A DNA stretch of 64,000 bases from Oreohelix idahoensis (Eukaryota > Mollusca > Gastropoda > Stylommatophora > Oreohelicidae). Where the stretch lies: positions 37,501 through 101,500 of the forward strand of contig JAMPIV010019108.1 in NCBI GenBank assembly GCA_024509875.1, read 5' to 3'. Positions 1-10,470 of the stretch are shown here, piece after piece; within the stretch, counting starts at the first letter, position 1, and each line of letters starts with the position of its first letter. The position numbers and the translations under genes are program-made. The notes below the pieces were generated by a model, which made no database searches, was not told the origin of the DNA, and saw nothing but the letters and a program-made list of their open reading frames with translations.

Positions 1-215
1 GACCACTACTGTATGTGGCTGACTTACTGGGAACCTGCATTTAAGCCCTCACGTGATCTTGAAAGGATTTCCATCGTCTATAATTGTTTTTAAATAGTAG
101 TTTTGCCTCGTATTGGTGAGGCACGCCCCGTTCAACCAACTCATTTAATTTCTGTCCAAAAGTGAAAGACTCAGTCTCTTATTCTCTCGTCTCTGATAAT
201 ACTTTTTCTTTATAG
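1..215. other. Unclassified flank
   Basis: AT-rich sequence with no supported gene. It ends at the GCCAT target duplication (216-220) of the first LTR element, so it is the left side of that insertion site; the matching right side resumes at 8874. Confidence 0.5.
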
Positions 216-220
216 GCCAT

Positions 221-2196
221 TGTCGTGAGAAATTCTAATCCACATATATAAATTAAAACGTAAATATAAAGCCTAACAAATAAATTTAATACAAGGAAAG
301 AAGAATGGTAAAGAACAGTGCTGTCACAATGACTGTACTCGAAATCCCCTTGTGTTCTCCTGCGTCTGCAAATTGTAACGTTTCACGTTGATAGTAAAAG
401 CCTTCTGCAACATACACGCGTATCCCAGACACAATAAAAAGGGTACTCCATTTCTAAGAAAAACCTTGAAATACGCAAGTTGACCTAGATTTAAAATTCC
501 ATTCATGTCTTTTTATACACTATGTTACCAAAAACGAAAGACAGACCAAATTCAGAATCGCTCAGTGGCAGAATTTCACCCCACCATTGTACGGCAAATA
601 GGCTGACATGTTACCTCCTACTGGATTGGCAGAAAATAAATGTAAGGCTAAACACGATTAGTCGGACTATAAATATTATCTTTCGTTGTCAGGGGAAACG
701 TGAGAAGTGTAATTTTTTTTGAAAAGTAGGTAGACATGGCATGATTGGTTAGAGCTGCGAATATACTCAATTCAGAGCGTCTGTTCCTTGCCACATCTTG
801 TAATAAACCTACTAAGAAACAGTGCGTTGAGCACGAGGGCATATTTTCCTAAAAAAATAAAAGCCTGGGACATCGGCAGATCGGAATTTGTGCCTATTCA
901 TTGCCAGTCAACGAAACTGTTTATTATTTCCATTGAATTGTGGTAAGCTTGAAATATTCAATATCTTTTTAATGAAAATTGAATGTAAATTGATAATTTA
1001 TGTCTGTATATATGTGTGGTTCAGTAGCGAACATGAGGTAAAGCCTATAGTGCTCCAGCCTGAACAGAAGGTGTCGGAGGAAAGTGAAACTACATGGAAT
1101 TGCCAAACAGTACACTGACACCTAACTTATTGACTAGAAAGAAATAATGCTGGAATTGCAGAGGCGTGGTAACCATTAGGGAGGAATATACTGGTGTAAA
1201 GTATTTCAGATGAAGCTGACAGTTGGCCTAACGCTCTGAACTCAATGTTTGTACTGTGTTCAGTGTAGAAATGGAGTGTAAATTAGTTCTGAAGTAGGAG
1301 GTACAACCTTCTTGTTTCAGGGACCATGGTCTTAAAGTTATTGAGCAGCACCTGGTCAGAGCTTTGCTGAATCCAGAGTCGGACAGCATACTCCTTGGTC
1401 CATATAGCTAGCAGTGATTTGTCTCCAGAACACAGGGGAGCACTCGAGCAGAGGAGTCTTTTCCTGCCGCCATCACGACAGATAAGCTGATGTGGCCAGC
1501 TGAGCTCAACATTATGTACCCCATCTTAAACTGACATTGTAAAATAAAATTAAGAGGGGAAATTAATTGTTTTAATGCCAGGAACTGAGAACATCTCCAA
1601 TACTAGTTCCAACAGAAACAAAACTATTGAAGTCATGATGACAAATACCAACAGAGCTTAAAAAAAAAAAAAAACCAGTATTACCTCATATTACCACTAC
1701 ACAACTGACACACATAGGATAATATTAATAAAATATGTCACTACAAGATTCATATTGATAAATTCTGTACATATAACTTGTAATTAAAATTGATTGTGAT
1801 TCCTGGTTCACTTGTATTTGAATCAGGACACATATACATTAATGACAGCATTGAATACATATTGATATTTGAAAATTTATTAGTGACTCATTTAAGATAT
1901 TCTCATAGAGTGTTATATGTATGTGAGTGTTAAAGTGTTGTCAAGTGTGGTGGAATAAATTAAATTGTTTATCTGTCTGTTGTTGTTGTGACTTACACTT
2001 CATCATCTACATACCCTAGACATATAACGTAGTCATCACAATATTCCAGAATAATTCTGACTGAGGTATACATATGTGGCAGCAAGTAAGGTTATCTGTA
2101 AAACACTACACCTATTAGATACAGATACCTTCACAGCTGATCTCAGTCAGTACACTAAGTCCCCTATAGATATTTATAAAATCCCACTTTACCACA
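221..2196 (+). repeat. 5' LTR of element 1
   Basis: About 1976 bp, beginning TGT and ending ACA, directly repeated at 6464-8868 with only scattered differences outside one large indel. The two LTRs stop matching at 2196 and 8868. The right LTR holds a 431-bp block that is absent here, between the GACAGA ending near 551 and the following CCAAATTC. Short ORFs inside both LTRs are chance frames. Confidence 0.93.
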
Positions 2197-2201
2197 TATA
2201 T

Positions 2202-2220
2202 TGGGGTCTCGCTCTCGGGA
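2202..2220 (+). promoter_or_regulatory. Candidate tRNA primer-binding site of element 1
   Basis: Starts with TGG five bases after the 5' LTR, where minus-strand priming should occur. TGGGGTCTCGCTCTCGGGA loosely resembles the tRNA-Pro site used by some retroelements but is not a clean match. Position supports it; tRNA identity is uncertain. Confidence 0.4.
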
Positions 2221-2401
2221 TTTTGAATCTCTCCCTATTAAAAATATTGGGGGTAATTCACCTCAGGGAATAATAAGAATTAAAAGGTATCCTTGGGTGA
2301 AAATAAATAAGGTTGAGCTCACAGTGCCTGTGTTGTCCTGAGTTAATTAGTCATAGATAAAATTGTTTAGTTAAATATTTTAGACATTTATCTGTTAGAC
2401 A

Positions 2402-4492
2402 ATGGCCGACCTGGCAAAATTTCGATCTGCTGCTGTACAGAATGCGAAAGAGTTAGGAATGGACGGGCAAATTATGATTTCTTATGTCACTGCTGAATGT
2501 GACAAATATATTGAACGGGAAGAAAGAAGATTGGAAAAAGAGGCCGAAAGAAAGTTAGAGGCTGAAAAGGAAACTAAGAGGTTGCAGATTGAGGCTGACA
2601 AAGAGGCTAAAGCATTGGAAGCCGAGGAAAGAAGACAAGCTGCAGAAAGAGAAGAGAAGAAATTAGCTGCAGAAAGAGAAGAGAAGAAATTAGCTGCAGA
2701 AAGAGAAAAGAAGAAATTAGCTGCAGAAAGAGAAGAAAAAAGATTGGCTGCAGAAAGGGAAGACAAGCGATTAGCCGCAGAAAGGGAAGCAGAAGATAAA
2801 AGATTACAAAGGGAACATGAGTTACGACTAAGGGAGTTTGAGTTTCAGGGCCATGCTCCTGAAAAAGGTGCCAGTCCCTTTGCCTCTGATGCCACTGCTA
2901 GCCAAGGAGCCTCAACCTCAGCTATGAATTTTCATTTAGATCATTTTGTTGAGAAAGACGATGATACAGAGAGCTATCTAAATAGGTATGAACTATTAGC
3001 TACCACATATGGGTTAGAGAGAGAAAGGTGGAGCTTAAAGTTATCTCAGGGACTTCGTGGGGCAGCTTATGAAGTTTTTGCTAAAATGAGCAGAGGTGAT
3101 CAGGAAAATTATGACATGCTAAAGCAGGCTCTTTTGTTAAGATATGAAAAGAACGCAGAATTTTATAGGAAAAAATTTAGGAATGCTAAACTACTGTCAG
3201 GTGAAACCTATCACCAGTTCTCTGCACGAATAGAGACATACTTGGAGAAATGGACTTCTCTGGGGAAAACCCAAGATCTTAAGGAAATGATCCTTATAGA
3301 ACAATTAAGAGAGTCCATGGCTCCAGACCTGAGAAAGTTTCTCATGGAACAAGGTGCAGAGAGGCTGGGTGAGTTGCTAAATGTTGCAGAAAGGTATCAA
3401 GCAGCTCAAGCAGAGGTAACAGGTAATAAAAAGAAACAGGTGGATAATTTTAGGGCACCACAGAACTTTAATAAATTTGATCCTAGGGATCAAAACAAAG
3501 GTAAGCACCAATTTGATAGGCCACGGTATGACAATAAAAATAAAACCCCACAATTCGATGAAAGGAAATATGATGAAAGAAAATCTTACAACCAAGGAAA
3601 AAGGTGGTGTAAAAATTGTAAGATGAACAATCATGACACTGACCATTGTAGAAGGAAACCTGTGTATATGGCCACCCTTCAGGTCAGGTCGACCTCAAGA
3701 CAGGAGGAGGATATTATGTTAGATACAACTCCAGAAGAGATGAGGAAGGCACAGGCTGGGGACAAGACCCTCAAGCCTTGTTTCAGGAAATTGTCCACTT
3801 GTCATACAACTCCAGGCAAGGGAGATTTTTACATGAAAAACAAGTTGATGTATAGGAAGACTGGAGCTAGATACAAAGGTCAGGGACAGCTGGTACTTCC
3901 AAAAAGATATAGGGCAGAATTAATAAGGAGCCTACATGTGAAACCAGATGGGGACCATGAGAAAATAGGGACCATCATCCAAAAGGTGGCTCACAATTAT
4001 TATTGGCCCAAGGCAAGATGGGACATTGAGAATTTTGTAGAAAGGTGTAGCATAACACATGAGGGAACACCCACAAGTGGGAACATTGATCAGGACCTGG
4101 ACACGCCAAGGGGCAAAATTAGGCCTGAAAATAAAAAGAAAAATAAATTTGATAAAGTGGACCAAAGGGAATGGGAAGCCCCTTTTCACGGACAAGCTTC
4201 ACTTAACTGTTTTACAATGGTCACTATGCAGAGAGTGCAAAAAGATGTCTTACCCCAGGATAAGCCGACAATCCCTCAATCGGACTTAAACAAACTGGAG
4301 GAAGGAAATGTAGAGAGGAAATCTCTCATCAAGAATTTTAAGTGGGGAGAAAGCCCCAAAAGAAGAATTGGTAGCGGTCGTTTTGTGCATGATAATTCTG
4401 GGAAGAAAAATCATCACTACAGAGCTTCGGGTGGAAAGGACTTGGCATGTGCTAGGAGAAATAAGTTTCCGAATTTAAAGGTCCATATGTAA
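2402..4492 (+). CDS. gag: Gag protein fused to an integrase N-terminal remnant (element 1)
   Basis: A 696-codon frame starting at the first ATG after the leader. Residues about 30-145 form a highly charged Glu/Lys/Arg/Ala coiled coil built from repeats of a roughly 8-residue AEREEKKL-like unit. Capsid-like sequence follows, then a CX2CX4HX4C zinc knuckle (about residues 403-416). From about residue 470 the frame enters an integrase-type zinc-binding N-terminus (LVLPKRYRAELIRSLH and the YYWPKARWDIENFVERC region), but its last Cys pair is incomplete. Residues about 550-696 match nothing I recognise. No protease DSG/DTG motif lies between knuckle and integrase, so protease is deleted. A nucleocapsid/capsid role is inferred from family knowledge. 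Confidence 0.85.
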   Translation: MADLAKFRSAAVQNAKELGMDGQIMISYVTAECDKYIEREERRLEKEAERKLEAEKETKRLQIEADKEAKALEAEERRQAAEREEKKLAAEREEKKLAAEREKKKLAAEREEKRLAAEREDKRLAAEREAEDKRLQREHELRLREFEFQGHAPEKGASPFASDATASQGASTSAMNFHLDHFVEKDDDTESYLNRYELLATTYGLERERWSLKLSQGLRGAAYEVFAKMSRGDQENYDMLKQALLLRYEKNAEFYRKKFRNAKLLSGETYHQFSARIETYLEKWTSLGKTQDLKEMILIEQLRESMAPDLRKFLMEQGAERLGELLNVAERYQAAQAEVTGNKKKQVDNFRAPQNFNKFDPRDQNKGKHQFDRPRYDNKNKTPQFDERKYDERKSYNQGKRWCKNCKMNNHDTDHCRRKPVYMATLQVRSTSRQEEDIMLDTTPEEMRKAQAGDKTLKPCFRKLSTCHTTPGKGDFYMKNKLMYRKTGARYKGQGQLVLPKRYRAELIRSLHVKPDGDHEKIGTIIQKVAHNYYWPKARWDIENFVERCSITHEGTPTSGNIDQDLDTPRGKIRPENKKKNKFDKVDQREWEAPFHGQASLNCFTMVTMQRVQKDVLPQDKPTIPQSDLNKLEEGNVERKSLIKNFKWGESPKRRIGSGRFVHDNSGKKNHHYRASGGKDLACARRNKFPNLKVHM

Positions 4493-6393
4493 CTCTGTTA
4501 AGAACGTGGACTGATGAAAAAGCAGAGGAAAATATCACATCCTCATACCAATATGTGAATGAGCTGACCACTCGTTTAAAAACTGGCTGGAAACTTGCCA
4601 ATGAAAATTTGAAACAAGCCAGGAAGAAACATGCTGCCTATTTTAACAGGAAGGCGAAAGACAGAGATTTGGCTGTGGGAGAGAAGGTACTGCTTCTTCT
4701 CCCCGGGAGTCAGAATAAGTTACAGATTGGATGGCAAGGTCCATATACAGTTCTAGAGAAGGTGTCTAGAACAAATTATAAGATAGATAAGAAGTTTAAA
4801 GAAAAAATCTATCATGTGAATCTCCTGAAGAAATATTTGGAAAGAGAACATCAGGAAGAGACACACTTGTTGACCTTGTCCATTGCCATGGAGATGAAAA
4901 AGGAACCACTTTCATCATTTGAATATCCATTACACCCCTGTGAGACAGCGGCACAGGTGAAAATCAGTACACATTTAACGAAAACTCAGAAAGAGAGAGT
5001 GCAACAGGTTCTAAATAATCATGCAGAGGTGTTAACAGACCGACCTGGGCATACAAACTTATTGGAATATGATATGAAACTGATAGACCCCACACCTGTA
5101 TGTATGAAACCATATTCGATTCCTTTTGCTAAGGAGAAAGCTTTGAAGGAAGAGATAGATTATTTGTTGAAGGAAGGAATTATTTCACACAGTGAATCTT
5201 CGTATAGTTCCGGTGTTGTACTCTTAAGGAAGCCCTCTGGAGAACATAGACTCTGTATAGATTACAAAAGACTGAATGCTATTACAGAAGGACAGGTGGA
5301 TCCATTGCCGGATACAAATCAGTTGTTTGCCAGGCTGAATAAAGCTAAATATTTCTCAAAAGTGGATTTGAGTAAAGGATACTATCAGATTCCAGTAAAG
5401 CCTGAGGTTAGACCATACCTAGCTTTTAGTACCTCAGAAGGACACTATGAGTTTAATAGATTGCCATTTGGATTGAAGAATGCGCCTAGTGTCTTCTCTA
5501 GAATGATGAGAAAATTATTGGACCCTCTGAATAACCCATGCATCACAAATTTTATGGATGATATCCTAATAGCAACAGAAACATTTGAGGAACACATTGA
5601 CTCTCTGAACATGCTGTTTAATCGACTTAGGGAAGCGAATTTAACAGCCCGACCAACCAAATGTTGCGTTGGATGTAAAGAATTGGAATTTTTGGGACAC
5701 ACAGTCTATCAGGGAAACATGACCCCTGACCCAAAGAATTTAGAGAAACTAAAGAAAGCCCCGAGACAACAAACCAAGAAAGACGTGAGATCCTTTGTCT
5801 CATTATATGGTTTCTACCAAAAGTATATCAAAAACTTTAATTCCATATGTGCACCGTTAACTGATTTGACACGTAAGGGAAATCCAGACCGAATTACATG
5901 GACACCACAATGTGAAATGGCTTACCAGGAATTGAAGGAAAAGCTAACAAGCAAACCTATTTTGAAATTACCTGACTTAAGTCAAGAATTCATAGTAAGA
6001 ACGGATGCCAGTAATATTGGGTTAGGTGCAACTCTGCTACAGAGATCAGATGCATTGGATGGGGAATTAAGCCCAGTGGCATATGCTAGCAGAAAGTTGA
6101 ATAAAGCTGAAATCAACTACTCAACTAGCGAAAAAGAATGTCTTGCAGTAATATGGGCAATAAAGAAATTCAATATTTATCTGTATGGGAAGGCATTTAA
6201 GTTGCAAACGGATCACAAACCTTTATCGTTTCTAGCACAGGCTAGGCATGAGAACTCGAGATTACTCCGTTGGTCTTTATTGATGCAGCCATTTGAGTTT
6301 AGCATAGAGTATATAAGTGGAAAAACAAATCTGGGAGCGGATTTTTTAAGCCGCCATCCGTGTGATGAGAATCACCCTAAAACCCAGGAATAA
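4480..6393 (+). CDS. pol: Pol remnant: integrase C-terminus, reverse transcriptase, RNase H (element 1)
   Basis: The first ATG is at 4555, but the frame is open upstream to about 4480 and already encodes the end of the integrase core (KGPYVTLLRTWTDE). From the ATG: an integrase GPY/F module (WQGPYTVL near residue 60, then YHVNLLKKY), RT with VDLSKGYYQI, LPFGLKNAPSVF and an FMDD catalytic motif near residue 333 (Phe in place of the usual Tyr), then RNase H (RTDAS near 482, SEKECLAVIW, TDHKPL). The frame ends at the TAA at 6391-6393. Integrase before RT in one frame is the key feature. The DDE core is absent, so the enzyme cannot integrate on its own. It is probably made as a polyprotein; start mechanism unknown. 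Confidence 0.88.
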   Translation, partial: GPYVTLLRTWTDEKAEENITSSYQYVNELTTRLKTGWKLANENLKQARKKHAAYFNRKAKDRDLAVGEKVLLLLPGSQNKLQIGWQGPYTVLEKVSRTNYKIDKKFKEKIYHVNLLKKYLEREHQEETHLLTLSIAMEMKKEPLSSFEYPLHPCETAAQVKISTHLTKTQKERVQQVLNNHAEVLTDRPGHTNLLEYDMKLIDPTPVCMKPYSIPFAKEKALKEEIDYLLKEGIISHSESSYSSGVVLLRKPSGEHRLCIDYKRLNAITEGQVDPLPDTNQLFARLNKAKYFSKVDLSKGYYQIPVKPEVRPYLAFSTSEGHYEFNRLPFGLKNAPSVFSRMMRKLLDPLNNPCITNFMDDILIATETFEEHIDSLNMLFNRLREANLTARPTKCCVGCKELEFLGHTVYQGNMTPDPKNLEKLKKAPRQQTKKDVRSFVSLYGFYQKYIKNFNSICAPLTDLTRKGNPDRITWTPQCEMAYQELKEKLTSKPILKLPDLSQEFIVRTDASNIGLGATLLQRSDALDGELSPVAYASRKLNKAEINYSTSEKECLAVIWAIKKFNIYLYGKAFKLQTDHKPLSFLAQARHENSRLLRWSLLMQPFEFSIEYISGKTNLGADFLSRHPCDENHPKTQE

Positions 6394-6449
6394 TAAGAAA
6401 TTTCTCTATGTGTATATAGAATTAGAGACTGACATATAACGTCTGTTTT

Positions 6450-6463
6450 AAGTGGGGAGGATT
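6450..6463 (+). promoter_or_regulatory. Polypurine tract of element 1
   Basis: Purine run AAGTGGGGAGGA just upstream of the 3' LTR at 6464, the expected plus-strand priming site. Confidence 0.75.
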
Positions 6464-8868
6464 TGTCGTGAGAAATTCTAATCCACATATATAAATTAAA
6501 ACGTAAATATAAAGCCTAACAAATAAATTTAATACAAGGAAAGAAGAATGGTAAAGAACAGTGCTGTCACAATGACTGTACTCGAAATCCCCTTGTGTTC
6601 TCCTGCGTTTGCAAATTGTAACGTTTCACGTTGATAGTAAAAGCCTTCTGCAACATACACGCGTATCCCAGACACAATAAAAAGGGTACTCCATTTCTAA
6701 GAAAAACCTTGAAATACGCAAGTTGACCTAGATTTAAAATTCCATTCATGTCTTTTTATACACTATGTTACCAAAAACGAAAGACAGATGGACTAAAGGA
6801 TAGAGAGAAGGGAGAGGCAGCAAGCAGGGACACATGCAACACTAAACACGCGTCGCGCGATACACAATTGCTGCCATCAAAGGTGTAAGGCCACTAGCAC
6901 TAATTTTTTTCAAATCGACAGTGATAAAAACACTACCCATACCAGAGTTAGGTTTTAAAATCCTGAAAAACGCTTATTGGGAAATATGACATTATACTGG
7001 TTTACGTTTGAAAACATTACAGTACCCAGACAGCACATCTTCGAAGTAAACAGGAGGTAGAAGAAATTGCATATTTTGAACGCAGCCACTTAGCTCTTTT
7101 AAAATTGTATATTTGGGTTCCTTAGGACTTGCTGACAAAGAATATGTAAAACGTTACGCAAATAGTCTAGGAATTACCAAATTATAGCCAAAAGAAAATA
7201 GTGAGGGTGTCAGACAACACCAAATTCAGAATCGCTCAGTGGCAGAATTTCACCCCACCATTGTACGGCAAATAGGCTGACATGTTACCTCCTATTGGAT
7301 TGGCGGAAAATAAATGTAAGGCTAAACACGATTAGTCGGACTATAAATACTATCTTTCGTTGTCAGGGGAAACGTGAGAAGGGTAATATTTTTTTGAAAA
7401 GTAGGTAGACATGGCATGATTGGTTAGAGCTGCGAATATACTCAATTCAGAGCGTCTGTTCCTTGCCACATCTTGTAATAAACCTACTAAGAAACAGTGC
7501 GTTGAGCACCAGGGCATATTTTTCTAAAAATAAAAGCCTGGGACATCGGCAGATCGGAATTTGTGCCTATTCATTGCCAGTCAACGAAACTGTTTATTAT
7601 TTCCATTGAATTGTGGTAAGCTTGAAATATTCAATATCTTTTTAATGAAAATTGAATGTAAATTGATAATTTATGTCTGTATATATGTGTGGTTCAGTAG
7701 CGAACATGAGGTAAAGCCTATAGTGCTCCAGCCTGAACAGAAGGTGTCGGAGGAAAGTGAAACTACATGGAATTGCCAAACAGTACACTGACACCTAACT
7801 TATTGACTAGAAAGAAATAATGCTGGAATTGCAGAGGCGTGGTAACCATTAGGGAGGAATATACTGGTGTAAAGTATTTCAGATGAAGCTGACAGTTGGC
7901 CTAACGCTCTGAACTCAATGTTTGTACTGTGTTCAGTGTAGAAATGGAGTGTAAATTAGTTCTGAAGTAGGAGGTACAACCTTCTTGTTTCAGGGACCAT
8001 GGTCTTAAAGTTATTGAGCAGCACCTGGTCAGAGCTTTGCTGAATCCAGAGTCGGACAGCATACTCCTTGGTCCATATAGCTAACAGTGAGGTGTCTCCA
8101 GAACACAGGGGAGCACTCGAGCAGAGGAGTCTTTTCCTGCCGCCATCACGACAGATAAGCTGATGTGGCCAGCTGAGCTCAACATTATGTACCCCATCTT
8201 AAACTGACATTGTAAAATAAAATTAAGAGGGGAAATTAATTGTTTTAATGCCAGGAACTGAGAACATCTCCAATACTAGTTCCAACAGAAACAAAACTAT
8301 TGAAGTCATGATGACAAATACCAACAGAGCTTAAAAAAAAAAAAAACCAGTATTACCTCATATTACCACTACACAACTGACACACATAAGATAATATTAA
8401 TAAAATATGTCACTACAAGATTCATATTGATAAATTCTGTACATATAACTTGTAATTAAAATTGATTGTGATTCCTGGTTCACTTGTATTTGAATCAGGA
8501 CACATATACATTAATGACAGCATTGAATACATATTGATATTTGAAAATTTATTAGTGACTCATTTAAGATATTCTCATAGAGTGTTATATGTATGTGAGT
8601 GTTACAGTGTTGTCAAGTGTGGTGGAATAAATTAAATTGTTTATCTGTCTGTTGTTGTTGTGACTTACACTTCATCATCTACATACCCTAGACATATAAC
8701 GTAGTCATCACAATATTCCAGAATAATTCTGACTGAGGTATACATATGTGGCAGCAAGTAAGGTTATCTGTAAAACACTACACCTATTAGATACAGATAC
8801 CTTCACAGCTGATCTCAGTCAGTACACTAAGTCCCCTATAGATATTTATAAAATCCCACTTTACCACA
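6464..8868 (+). repeat. 3' LTR of element 1, with a 431-bp extra block
   Basis: About 2405 bp. Nearly identical to 221-2196 apart from the extra block at 6789-7219 and a few base changes. Ends TTACCACA, followed by the GCCAT duplication. Confidence 0.93.
6789..7219. other. 431-bp block present in only one LTR of element 1
   Basis: The block begins TGGACTAAAGG and ends GTCAGACAACA. The 5' LTR joins directly across it (GACAGA to CCAAATTC). No coding potential, obvious inverted repeats or clear duplication at its edges, so a later insertion here and a deletion from the other LTR are both possible. Confidence 0.8.
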
Positions 8869-8873
8869 GCCAT

Positions 8874-9397
8874 ATACAAACCATTCATCATTACCTTTAC
8901 CGCTCCGTATGGAGGATGGTGCTACAACTGCCGTTTGTCCCCAGGAGCATGTACCAAATCATCTATTGGTTCCTGCAACGGAAGTTTATGTAACAATATG
9001 TTTTGCGTGATACGGTTGTCACCCCTGAGCCTAGTATAAATCCCCGCCAAATACAATGTACGTTGGCTTTAATAATTGACAAGATGTTTTACAGTTTGTA
9101 AACTTGGACTTAACCCCTTCCCCCCCCCCCCCCCACCCACCCGTTATAAACAAGCTATGAAGCTCGTTTATTTTCACCGTTAGAGCTACTGTCATCGAAT
9201 GCATTATTAATAGCGCCATCAGCTAGATTATTGCTGGATCATAACATCGTATGACTTGCAGATCTCGTTCATGATCAGTTGTACATAGCCTAAATCCGCA
9301 ACACAATTAAAAACACAAGAAATAATATGTACAGAAAAAAAACACGTGTTGAGTTACAGACTTTTATTTTTAAATGCACTAAAATTGAAAACTTATG
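8874..9397. other. Unclassified DNA with a poly-C run
   Basis: Right flank of element 1. Nothing is recognisable except 15 consecutive C bases at about 9120-9134, followed by ACCCACCC. Confidence 0.45.
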
Positions 9398-9745
9398 TGA
9401 TGCTGTTCGCAATACTGTGTACGTCACAATTTTGTGATTGTGTTCGCAATTTTGCGTACAACGTCACCAAGTTCTATGCCCCTGCTGTCACACCTCTAGT
9501 CTTGTAAAAATTATGAGTTTTCTGGTTTTAATTTTTGGTTGACGGCCAAGAGACAGGTCACTCGAGGTTTCTTCAAATTTGAAAAGTGTATGTACCACGA
9601 TGGAGTAAAAATAGAAAATTTTTGTGATCCTGCTTCACAGTATTGTATACGTCACCAGGTTCTGTGATCTTGTTCGCAATTTTGTGTACAACGTCACCAA
9701 GTTCGGTGATCTTGTTCTCAATTTTGTGTACAACGTCATTAAGTT
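9398..9745 (-). repeat. Interrupted 42-bp tandem repeat
   Basis: Two clusters (about 9398-9478 and 9617-9745) of a 42-bp unit containing TTCGCAATTTTGTGTACAACG. Since 42 is a multiple of three, the minus strand reads as repeats of a 14-residue unit resembling LGDVVHKIANKITE, with heptad-like hydrophobic spacing. The two clusters are not in one continuous frame and no gene structure surrounds them, so this may be a remnant or chance. Confidence 0.6.
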
Positions 9746-9857
9746 CTACAGTATTGCAAACATTACATGATTTTTGTCGGTTTATTTTTCTATTTTTTTT
9801 TTTTTCTGTATGTCGGGCAGAGACTCGATGTTCCATCAAATGACGATAAGTTAACAT

Positions 9858-10470
9858 CTACAACGAGAGACGGTCGCGAGCAAAATTTAAGCTCCCTAGG
9901 TGGTCTGAAACCTAGTGAACCAAGGGCTCAAAGACTTGAAACATCCATGCAACGCTAGTATAAAATTAAATAAAAATGGTTTCAAACAAAAACATTACCA
10001 CGTTTAAATAAGTGAGACACGCAGAAAGAGGATGCACTAATTTCTGGTCACGCCTGGAATTCTACAAAGTCAAATCAATACGGTGCGAAGTTAAAACTTC
10101 AGCCTCCATTAAAGTATCCTACGGGACATTATATCTTTAATATCACTCACTTAATGATTAAAACGTCCTGGACGTGTTTGCCGACATGTATGATGTATTT
10201 AGATTCTCTTCTCCAACAAAAGCTATGGACAATATGTCGTCTCATGCAATTACAGGACTAAAACACATTTTTATTTCTTCTCCGCCGATTTTTTCATTTT
10301 CAACACGCAAATAATTACAACCCACCATTCACCGTATTTTTTTTTTCTCACTGATTACGCACACAATCAGACTGTTTACAGCACAACGTAACCAAGTGTT
10401 CAATAAAATAAAATAAAAAGTATTTTAAGTAGCAAATCTTTGTCAAAGAAAAGTGAGTTCTTTGGTGTTA
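9858..10470. other. Unclassified AT-rich DNA
   Basis: No coding, RNA or structural feature that I can support. Confidence 0.4.

Larger units (their letters stand above)
216..8873 (+). mobile_element. Gmr1-like Ty3/gypsy LTR retrotransposon (element 1), internally deleted
   Basis: A complete LTR-to-LTR insertion. The LTRs (221-2196 and 6464-8868) start TGTCGTGAGA and end TTACCACA, and a perfect 5-bp GCCAT duplication lies at 216-220 and 8869-8873. The internal region has a candidate primer-binding site, gag with a zinc knuckle, integrase remnants, then reverse transcriptase and RNase H. Integrase C-terminal sequence lies upstream of RT in the same frame. That is the reverse of normal Ty3/gypsy order and matches the Gmr1 group first described from cod and other deuterostomes. 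Protease and the integrase catalytic core are missing, so this copy could only move with help in trans. Confidence 0.93.

Noticed and set aside
2482..2766. Ser/Leu/Ala-rich minus-strand ORF
   Set aside because: Antisense shadow of the gag coiled-coil repeats.
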